Source: Euclidia mi
Taxonomy: Eukaryota; Arthropoda; Insecta; Lepidoptera; Erebidae
Reading direction: 5' to 3'
NCBI GenBank assembly: GCA_944739405.2
Contig: OX123185.2
Coordinates: 7,127,840-7,191,839 of the forward strand
Length of the DNA stretch: 64,000 bases
The position numbers were made by a program, and so were the translations under genes. Shown here in pieces: positions 31,975-40,383 of the stretch. The stretch's first letter is position 1; every line of letters begins with the position of its first letter. Under the pieces are notes generated by a model, which worked only from the letters and a program-made list of their open reading frames with translations, made no database searches and was not told the DNA's origin.

Positions 31975-32180
31975 GCCCCGTAGAATATCAGTGCCAGCAA
32001 GTCTGGTATTATGCTGAACGGGGTCCTATTACTGCCACGACCTGGTCTTACCATGTATTGTTTAGATATATATATTTTATTTTATTTTGTTAATGTTCTT
32101 ACCTACTTTTATTTTAATATGTATGTACTTGTGTCTGGGTGTGGTAGCAATAAATCATATTTCATTTCATTTCCATGGAC
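31975..32180 (+). repeat. Dispersed repeat 3' end with GCAATAAATCATATTTCATT tail
   Basis: GGGCCCCGTAGAATATCAG and CTGAACGGGGTCCTATTACT, followed by GTCTGGGTGTGGTAGCAATA and a degenerate ATTTC tail. I have seen this type of 3' end in lepidopteran retroposons; the family is uncertain. Confidence 0.45.
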
Positions 32181-33099
32181 AACCAAGTGAGTCTGTCCGC
32201 CACCGGGGCCCTTGGAACCACACTTTTATTTCGACAATTGTTGGCACCAACTCGCGTTTGAACCAAGCTAGTAATCTAAAGTTAAGTCCCACTGCAGATT
32301 CAACCTTTGTGAATATGATTATTATTTGATTGTTGGTGTATAAAGTGGTTGACCTATTTGTTTCCAATAAAGGAACTTAAGGTTTCATTTAAATGCTCAG
32401 TGTGCCGAGTAAGAAGTGTGATATTACTACTTAACTATAACAGTTTTTGGCTTAGTAGTTATTTGTAGGTAAAACGTAGATTTGAGGACTTACAGCATAC
32501 ACATACCTACAAAACAGAGCTATTTTTATATAATTATGTTGCATTCAAATTGATCTTCGGATGTAGTAGAATAAGGGATGATACTTCTCCCTCACGCATT
32601 TTTTTTTTGCCGTAATGAGATTACAATCAAGACTCGCCCGTTTTCACCAGCTACTAAAAACCAAAGAGATACAAAAAACTTTTTCCATCTTCTATCGCTT
32701 ATACTCTTCCAAACAGTACATAATTTCACCATTGTTTAGTCCAATTATTCTCATAACAAAGCCTACAGATTATACGTTATAACGAAGGTTTTATCTTGAA
32801 AGTAAAGATAGTGCCTGTTATCTTTCATACTTATGTGGTACTCTAAGCAACTTGCCAACCGGGGACACACATTATTCTCTATTGTTATGGCAACAAGTTG
32901 TACTATTTTATGGTTAGAAATAATCTTGTTTTTATGGTTAATAAGCAGTCTTATCACTGGGCCTGTGGACTTGATATGAGATTTTCATACGTAAATAGAT
33001 ACATAATCTTGGTTAGATGTTACCTGGATATATTTTAATCTATCCTTTTATATATTATCCTTAGATCATGGATCACAGTTAGCGGTGAGAATGTTGTTA
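32181..33099. other. Unassigned spacer
   Basis: AT-rich, short open frames only, no recognisable domains or repeats. Confidence 0.3.
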
Positions 33100-33519
33100 T
33101 ACAGGGTGTTACATATCCATCCGTCCGATCAATGAAGGGGTTGTAGAGTAGCGTAAAATGATGAGATATTTGTCATTATTTCACGGAAATTCAACATAAA
33201 ATTTTCCCATGTAAATTTAATTAATTTTAAATAATATCATATCAGATTACCCATGGCAACACTAAAGACTCATAAATTGTATTAGCTAGGTATCTACCTA
33301 AAGTTCATAAAAATTTGACGGCAAAAGCGGCGCCTTTGAGTGCATAGGCCAACCGACCGCCTCCTTTGACAAAAGCCGCCGCCGCGCGTCATCGTCCTTT
33401 ACACGTGCCAAGTATTATTTTAGGTATAAACAGATTTTATGCACTTGATGCAACAGCTGATCTTTTGCTTCGACGGTTTAGGCAAAACTCCGTAAAACAA
33501 AGTACAGTATTAAGGTTTT

Positions 33520-33706
33520 CTGTTTGTTTCGTGCGAGTGCGTGGCCAACTCTGGTGTCACTGTTTACAAACTGCTCGAATACCTACGACATGGCCTAACG
33601 ATTCTTGGATGCGGCTTTACGGGCCGTCGGAAGCCCGGAAGCGCTTTCATGTAATGTCACACGCGGTCACCCATCTAAGAGAAAATCGTCGCGCTATGAC
33701 TACGGT
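33520..33706 (-). repeat. 5S-rRNA-derived SINE, internally deleted, in VISITOR arm
   Basis: The minus strand carries the 3' body GGCCATGTCG...AGAGTTGGCCACGCAC and the 5S-like GATGGGTGACCGCGTG. The middle of the 5S-like head is deleted, but its outer edge (GTCATAGCGCGAC) remains. Same family as 38330 and 45795. Confidence 0.75.
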
Positions 33707-33767
33707 ACTTACATTAATAACTACCTACTTTTTAATTGGTTTAATCTTACGTAACTAGGTACCTACC

Positions 33768-34916
33768 TTAATTGATAAAAATATCAACTTGCTGTAAGTT
33801 GCGACGGTCATTCTCCACATGTCCGCCGCCCACGTCCAGACACTTACGGCACCTTTGCACCATATCCGAACGCACACTTCTTAACACTCCTGGATTTAAA
33901 CTTCGGAAAGCAGAAACGATACGCGCACGCATTTCTTCTTCAGTGTCACACGGTTTTTGGTACACTATTTGTTTAACGTGTCCCCACAAGTAAAAGTCTA
34001 AAGGCGTTAGGTCCGGTGATCTTGGTGGCCACGAGATAGGCCCGCTTCGTCCAATCCACTTGCCAGGGAACTGTGCGTCAAGATACTCACGCACAGCTCG
34101 TAAAAAATGAGGTGGGGCACCGTCGTGCTGGAACCACAAGCTGCGGTGGAAGCTTAACGGCAACGAATCTAACTCGTCACTTAGAACTTCCCTCAAAAAT
34201 CTTAAATAATTGGTACCGTTCATGGTTTCATTTAAAAAATGCGGACCAATAATACGGTCGCCGAGGATTCCCGCCCACACATTGATGCGCCAACGATGTT
34301 GAAAATGGCTTTCTTTCATCGCGTGTGGATTTTCAACAGCCCAGACGTGTTCATTGTGACAGTTGAAAACACCCGTCCGCACAAATGAACATTCGTCGGT
34401 AAATAACACGCGCTCCAAGAACGTAGCATCCTCTTCTACTTTGCCAAGTAGCCAGTTGCAGTATTGTCTTCTGTGGGCATAGTCCGACGGCATAAGTGAG
34501 TGAACACGTTGGTAGTGAAAAGGATGTTGTCCGTCTTCTTTTAATATCCTCCACACTCGCGCGTTACTGGTGCCCAGTTCACGTGCCGCACTCCTGGTAC
34601 TCTGCGTGGGATCCTCAGCGAATAATTGTAAGACCTGTTCCACTACACCGTCGCTACTTTGTGGTCTGCCACCATGATTGCGATTCGAATCATCGCGAGC
34701 ACTGCCCGTGTTGTACACCCGGTGGTGAAGCCGTTGAAACGCGCGCTCCGACGGCACGGGTAGACCCCGTGGTCTGGCATACCGCTCCTCGTACTCTCTA
34801 CGAGCACCTGCATAATTGCATTCACTCCTACCTAAGCACATCAACATGTTAAAGTATTCAGGGTTTGAATATGACATACCTAACGAATCTACTATTTCAC
34901 GCGGAAGTCTAAACAA
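33768..34916 (-). CDS. DD41D transposase, 382 aa, intact
   Basis: A DDE transposase of the Tc1/mariner superfamily. Residues about 15-150 form the DNA-binding region (RAFQRLHHRVYNTG, HGGRPQSSDG, STRSAARELGTSNARVWRIL as helix-turn-helix). The catalytic core has D174 in LFTDECSF, D265 in WFQHDGAPPHF and D307 in RSPDLTPLDFYLWGHV. Counting gives 41 residues between D265 and D307, hence DD41D, the spacing reported for the VISITOR family and the mariner group rosa; the long N-terminus and DECSF box fit VISITOR better by my reading. No stops or shifts. The ATG at 34916 gives MFRLPREIVDSLG, a natural start. Confidence 0.88.
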   Translation of the reverse strand: MFRLPREIVDSLGMSYSNPEYFNMLMCLGRSECNYAGARREYEERYARPRGLPVPSERAFQRLHHRVYNTGSARDDSNRNHGGRPQSSDGVVEQVLQLFAEDPTQSTRSAARELGTSNARVWRILKEDGQHPFHYQRVHSLMPSDYAHRRQYCNWLLGKVEEDATFLERVLFTDECSFVRTGVFNCHNEHVWAVENPHAMKESHFQHRWRINVWAGILGDRIIGPHFLNETMNGTNYLRFLREVLSDELDSLPLSFHRSLWFQHDGAPPHFLRAVREYLDAQFPGKWIGRSGPISWPPRSPDLTPLDFYLWGHVKQIVYQKPCDTEEEMRARIVSAFRSLNPGVLRSVRSDMVQRCRKCLDVGGGHVENDRRNLQQVDIFIN

Positions 34917-35174
34917 AAGGAAAGCTAGCGAAAGACTGAGTGTTCAAGTAGGCAAATAGTTAATTCGTAAATCAAATAGGTAAATAATTAGAGATGTAAC
35001 AAATGGTATTCACTGGAGTACTGTTTCTATCGATATTTTATGTTATTGTTTACCTGATAGAATATCGGTAGCTAAACCCCTAAAACGTCAGCTTTGTGTA
35101 AATTTATGTTTTTATTTGCTGTTAATAAATAAAAACATTCTATGGTTTAGACTAGAATCAGTTTATTTAAGGGT

Positions 35175-35405
35175 ACTGACTCCGCGTGACGACTGTCAAA
35201 GATCTTCATGACTGTTGCTCCGACGGTTTAACGTGCTCTCCGAGACACAGGGATATTAACTATTTATTACGCACGTAACTTGGAAAAGTCTTATTATCTT
35301 ATTATGTATTTGATGCGCGCCGTGGATTCGAACCCGATACCCTCTGCACGGCAATCCGTTGGTATCATCACTAGGCTATCATTGGCCTAGTAGCCTAGCA
35401 GGCTA
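35175..35405 (-). repeat. tRNA-derived SINE, copy 1 of a pair
   Basis: Minus-strand head with GGGTTCGAATCCACGGCG. The body on the plus strand reads GACTGTCAAAGATCTTCATG, CGGTTTAACGTGCTCTCCG, ATTAACTATTTATTACGCAC. The same order is found at 36335-36510 in the same orientation. Confidence 0.7.
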
Positions 35406-35591
35406 TCATTCTAGTTTTAACATGTCATGTTAAAATTAAATAAATCGATATTATCTCTTGATCGTAAACATCACTAGAGCGGTCCCTTTGTGTATGGCGG
35501 CTCGCTTGACGGTAAAATTGCACTATTTTAAAAAGGCGGCATGCCCTTTGACACGGTAAGCGGCGAAAGCCGACAATTTTTAATAAATTTA

Positions 35592-35828
35592 AAGGCCTAT
35601 CCACACGCCACAATTTTACGTGCAACTTGACTAAATCACTTGATTAAATCGTGACGTGTAGACGCCAGTCGTCCAACTCAAGTTCATCGGGTGTGCGGAC
35701 CACCAGATTTTAACCAATTGGGTGGACGGAATGAAATTCAGTCATTTGATTGTGTCGTGTAGACGGGCAAAGCCAATTCCATTGAAAATTTGATCAGTGG
35801 TAAAATTGTGCCGTGTGGATGGGCCTTA
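35592..35828. repeat. MITE with AGGCCYATCCACACG inverted ends
   Basis: Left AAGGCCTATCCACACGCCAC and right GTGCCGTGTGGATGGGCCTT are inverse copies, with ACAATTTTAC continuing the left arm. TTTAA/TTAA flanks the ends. The interior holds a second inverted motif around GTCGTGTAGACG. 237 bp, non-coding. Confidence 0.8.
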
Positions 35829-36041
35829 AGAATCATAAAGGATTCCGCTATTGAGGGGAGTGTTGTTAGTTTACAGAATTTTCGCCAATTTCGGGGTAAT
35901 GTTTCTCGTTAGCACTGAGCTAAGGAAATTTATTCTGATGTTTTATGATGACCTAGATTTTTTTTATTATTTTTCCTGGTATGCCTGATAAGTCAGTAAT
36001 ATGACCTTTCGAGATCAGACGGGGGTTTATGAAACACACTG

Positions 36042-36334
36042 TATATTGTAACATTTTCTTAACAATCTGATTTTGGGTGGCTCAAAATTTTACGCATTAT
36101 TTAGTCTCATGCTCAGCAGTGAACGTCTTATAGCTGAAATAATGATGATATTGTCCTTTAATAATAAAACGATTTCTCGCAATAATCTTCCTAGCGTTAT
36201 TGCAACCCGGGGTCCACTTACAAGTCTAACCGGATTTGACTGATTATCAGATTTTAATTTGGTGACTATCTGTCTGACCGCCGCAACCCAAAGGGATAGC
36301 GATATTCCATCGTTAAGACTAGTATCAATTTGAC
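36042..36334. other. Spacer right of VISITOR
   Basis: No feature that I can name. The 36290-36335 portion may belong to the following SINE body. Confidence 0.3.
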
Positions 36335-36510
36335 TGACAGCAAGACTGTCAAAGATCTTCATAACAGCCGGGAGCGACAGCTTAACGTGCGCTAGGTAAG
36401 CGATAATTAACATTTCAATACGCACACAACTCCGAAAGGTCAGTGATGCGCGTTGTTTATTGGAACCCTATGCATGGTAATCTGTTAGTGTTTCTACTAG
36501 ATAATGCTGC
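36335..36510 (-). repeat. tRNA-derived SINE, copy 2, decayed head
   Basis: GACTGTCAAAGATCTTCATA, CGACAGCTTAACGTGCGCT, then CAATACGCACACAAC match copy 1. The tRNA head is worn (ATGCGCGTTGTTTATTGGAA in place of the clean B-box). Confidence 0.65.
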
Positions 36511-36518
36511 CTTCGAAT

Positions 36519-36552
36519 CGTATCGCAAGAAAAGTCGATGTCTTGCGATACG
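36519..36552. repeat. Perfect 12-bp hairpin
   Basis: CGTATCGCAAGA (36519-36530) and TCTTGCGATACG (36541-36552) around a 10-nt spacer. Confidence 0.8.
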
Positions 36553-37330
36553 TTGTTTAAAATATGCTGTGTATAATTTGACTTCGATAAACTAAATTGT
36601 ATATCAGAATGTACAGCGCAACGACAGTTCGGACAATAAATTAACGAATAGTAAAATTTTGTGAGGTGCTGATTCATCTTTTTAAAGTACAGTACAGTTC
36701 AACACTGTATCACCTGTGTCCTAGGTTTAGCAACAGTAATTATAGAACACACAGTTGTGACATTCATTAACTATTGAAATTAATATTTTCTTGGGTTTAC
36801 GCGAATGTTACTCATTGAAATTAAACTACAGTTTACGGATTTTATGGCGTTATATTGGTTTCACTGGTTATTACATTTAAACCGAATGATCAAGAAACTA
36901 CATTTTTATTACTAGCCGACGTTTCGAATTATACCTACATATTCATGAACTACCTTCCAGAGAAAGTAGAACCGTGTTGGAGCCCCCAATTGATTTTATC
37001 AGAAGTATATCTTAAAGATTTGGAAGAAAGAATTTTGATTGGCATGTTGGTTATTGATAAGCAATATGTTTAGTTGAAACATGCACATTTTGGTATGTTA
37101 GTATATTTCGCAGTACCTAGGGACAGTCAGCCATTTAATTTACTTTAAAACAATATTCTGATAGTTCCAACGTCAATCTTAGCGATATATTGATGACACT
37201 GAAAGTTGTGAGAAACATTCGTAACAATATAAAGGCTAACCCGCACATATTCAGTATATAGCAAACAGTTGTACTTATTCTGAATTTATATAGATACCTT
37301 GCTTTTCAGTTTTTTTAATATAATATATCG
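36553..37330. other. Unassigned AT-rich spacer
   Basis: Short open frames without motifs (for example 36855-37073); no supported gene. Confidence 0.3.
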
Positions 37331-37394
37331 AGTTCTATTAAATTAATATTCATGTATTATCCTAATAATACATGAATATTAATTTAATAGAACT
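37331..37394. repeat. Perfect inverted repeat 1: 30-bp arms, CCTA loop
   Basis: Arms 37331-37360 and 37365-37394 pair without mismatch around the 4-nt loop CCTA. No transposon ends or target duplications are evident. Confidence 0.97.
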
Positions 37395-37400
37395 AATTAA

Positions 37401-37498
37401 TTAATAAAATTAGTGGAACAACAATGCAAATGTAGTAAGTTGCATGACCTATCATACAACTTACTACATTTGCATTGTTGTTCCACTAATTTTATTAA
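37401..37498. repeat. Perfect inverted repeat 2: 42-bp arms, 14-nt loop
   Basis: Arms 37401-37442 and 37457-37498 pair without mismatch. The 14-nt loop can add four further pairs (ATGA/TCAT) and then ends in the same CCTA tetranucleotide as hairpin 1. It lies 6 bp from hairpin 1. Confidence 0.97.
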
Positions 37499-38329
37499 AA
37501 TTTGCTACAGTGTTAGAAGAAGATAACTCGTGATCATGGGCTGTACACTAACTTTTTTTGTAATTTTCGTGTATTCATATACCGTCACTTTCTGTAACAT
37601 ACATTTCCACCATAGTTCTGAACATGATCGCGAGTTGCCTACATTATAAAACGTAAGTAGATGCTCCTGTTACACAAGATTCACGTTAGAAATCTAGCAC
37701 TTAATTTAGTAACTGCATTAATTGCTTAAGTATTACGTATGTTCCTATTTACTATTTACAAGTAATTAATTACAATGTGAAACAGTTAAAAGTCCTTACA
37801 AAAACAAAATATGTACCATAACATTGGCGATTAAGAGTGGCCACGAGTTTTATTGCCCGTTCTTCCTCGTGGTTCTACCTATTGCTTTGCGAACTAGGCA
37901 GTAAACGTAAATGTTCTACATTAACATTAAGTAATCTACTTTAAAAAAATTGAATTGACGTTCATAAGCCTCACCTTGTGACCTAGATGAATAAATTATT
38001 ATTTACTTTGACTTTGTAAGTATTTTGCAAGAATATTGTCAAGTAAATAGTGCAATATAAAAGAAAATGCATTAATAAGAAAATGTGTCACAATTGCCTA
38101 TAAGTCTGAAAACCGTAAAAGTCTGGCATTATTCAAACATCAGAGTATTCCACTTTGTAACGAAACTGACTGGGATTAACTAAAAGTTAGCAGTAGTTAG
38201 AATGTTTGTAAAAAAATCTTCAGTCCTTCTACTTGACTATATAAAACGGTAAAACTGGACAGTAAAGCAGAGGGACTAACTATAACCGAGTAAAAAGTTA
38301 TACTGATAATTGTAATTGTTTTGTTAATA
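37499..38329. other. Unassigned spacer
   Basis: AT-rich. A 3'-end-like stretch near 37860-38010 ends in TTTGACTTTGTAAG, reminiscent of retroposon tails, but not firm. Confidence 0.3.
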
Positions 38330-38548
38330 AGTAAGTGTGACCAACTCTGATGTCGGTGTTTTCAGGCTGTCCGAAGTCTTCGACATGGCCCAATGTTTCT
38401 TATCCTGAGACAACAACCAGGACCGACAGTATTACGTACCCTCCGAACACACGCGGTCACCCATCCAAGTGGTAATATGTGCAAGGGTTGCTTAATTTTA
38501 CCAACTTATTACGAATGGCAAGCCAAGTTACGCCATGAGCGCTACATT
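38330..38548 (-). repeat. 5S-rRNA-derived SINE, near full length
   Basis: On the minus strand TAGCGCTCATGGCGTAACTT, TGGTAAAATTAAGCAACCC and ACTTGGATGGGTGACC reproduce the 5S-like head of the 45795 copy. The body and end (CATGTCGAAGACTTCGGACA, CCGACATCAGAGTTGGTCAC) follow. Confidence 0.8.
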
Positions 38549-39822
38549 CTGTAAATGTCATTATACTAAATACAAAATTGTAAAATAAACTTATATTTCT
38601 TAACTTCTTCAACAAATGAAAAGCTTTGTATTATGGCTGCCTAATCAAAAAAAAGTACATATTGACTTTCATTGTTTGCGTCTAATTTTTGTGTTCTTAT
38701 TTTCGATACAAATTGTATCTTTTCAATTATGATATGAATAAAAAATTTAATGTAACGTGCCATTATTGCAGTAAGCCCTTTAATTTTAAATACATTATCT
38801 TATTCTAGACGGGGTATACATTTTTATAGTGCTTAATAATTAGATTCCAAACTAACATCAGAAAAGGCACCCACTGTACAAATTTCATAGTTCCAGCTTA
38901 TGTAGTTTAGGGCCTGCGATATATGCCTTTGTAAGTTGGACAAATGATTTTAGATAGTGAGACGATGGTGATGATAGTATTTAGTCAATTAAGTTATAAA
39001 TTCACATCTCCTGATTATATATTTAATCAATTGCCGATAGGTATTTTTTTAAAAGAATTTTACACGATGAATCTTGTCTTTCTTCTTTTGCAAAATATTT
39101 CTTTATCTACGGCATTCCCAAAGTACTATATGGTTCCACTCTCATACTCACGCATCCGAACACATACGAGTAACAAAGGTAAACTTCAAAGGGTCACTTC
39201 GCAAATCGAATTACAGTATTTTCAAGTCCAATTTTTTTAGATTGGGCCGAGCAGGACGTTAGACAGTAAAATTAGAGCGTTCTGGTAATCGTCGGCAGCA
39301 AACGAACGCTTGTTACTTGGAAACCAATATAAAAGTTTTAAAGAAATTAGGACTTTATTTTGTTGGTGTAGAGTTGATTATGGGGTTACAAGTTTGATGC
39401 TGATATCCGGAATTAGAACAAAGGGTTGTCACCGGTAGAACGCTGCTCAATAAAGTTTAATCATGGCTGACAAGCAAATGTTACTTACGTGCAGCTATCT
39501 ATTAGTCAGTTATAGTCATGAACCGTCTTGCAGCGTAGTCAAGTCCTTTTCTGTCTTCAATCAACATTCGCACAAATTGAAACAGGTAGGTAGAAAGAAC
39601 GCTTGCAAGAGTAAAACTCAAGAAGGGCATTGAGAAAGAAAGTTTGCTCCGCAACATTTGAGAGGCAACTTGTTAAACGTTATGTTAGGTCAAAAATTGT
39701 CTAGAAAACTTGAGTATTTTGCATTTGTATAAATGGACATTGTGTACAAAATGTCTCAAGCACAATGCCTATAATCTACAGTCAAGTTGAGCATGGAATC
39801 CGATCTGTACACATTTTCGATA
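38549..39822. other. Unassigned spacer
   Basis: Two overlapping open frames at 38944-39262 show no known domain and no good start context. No other signal. Confidence 0.3.
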
Positions 39823-40040
39823 TCATCATCATCAGCCTTAAACAGTCCACTGCTGAACTAGGCCTCTCCTTTGAAAGGAGGAATTGGCCTACGGGTTGGT
39901 ATAGGGTTTGTTTCAAGTTTTCCTTCTCTTACAGTGCTGTGCTCTGCATAATATGCTCTCCCTCTGTCGACTCTTACGACACCCGTGGGATGATACGGGG
40001 TGGTGACATTCCGTATTCTTAATCCGTCACCACACGGACC
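39823..40040 (+). repeat. CATCATCATCAG dispersed repeat, uninterrupted copy
   Basis: Runs from the ATC-rich start through AACAGTCCACTGCTGAACTA, TTTGAAAGGAGGAATTGGCC, TTCTCTTACAGTGCTGTGCT and CGACACCCGTGGGATGATAC to GTCACCACACGGACC. It serves as the reference for the copy split by the MULE at 20022/22621. Confidence 0.8.
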
Positions 40041-40383
40041 TTTCAATATAGTTCTTTTGAATTTGTCTAATTATAATAAATAAATAATAAATAATAAATT
40101 ATTTATTCATCTTTCTACAATAATAGTATATGTACTTCTAAGGGTAAATATGTTCTAGATAACAATGGGTGCCTGTACTAGGGTAAACCTGTGCCACAGG
40201 CGGTAGGAGCACTATCAATATGTATTATGTTGATAACAAATTAGAATTATATACCAATACTTATTATTACTGCTTATACTATTTATAAAGTTACATAACA
40301 ACGTTAAATACCTTTAAGAAAAATGCGTAGCTCGATATTATTTAAATAATATAATATATAAACGAAGTCAAGACAGGTCCAAT

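Larger units (their letters stand above)
33102..36041 (-). mobile_element. DD41D (VISITOR-like) Tc1/mariner-superfamily transposon with nested repeats
   Basis: Imperfect inverted ends (CAGGGTGTTACATATCC on the left; CAGTGTGTTTCATAAACC as read inward from 36041) are each flanked by TA (33100-33101 and 36042-36043). The transposase lies on the minus strand. The arms are swollen by a 5S-derived SINE (33520-33706), a tRNA-derived SINE (35175-35405) and a MITE (35592-35828). The element therefore inserted before these three. Confidence 0.8.

Noticed and set aside
34496..34852. Plus-strand ORF of 118 codons
   Set aside because: Antisense to the DD41D transposase, no motif.
37331..37498. Rho-independent terminators
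   Set aside because: The stems are far longer than terminators, AT-rich, and the context is a eukaryotic nuclear genome.
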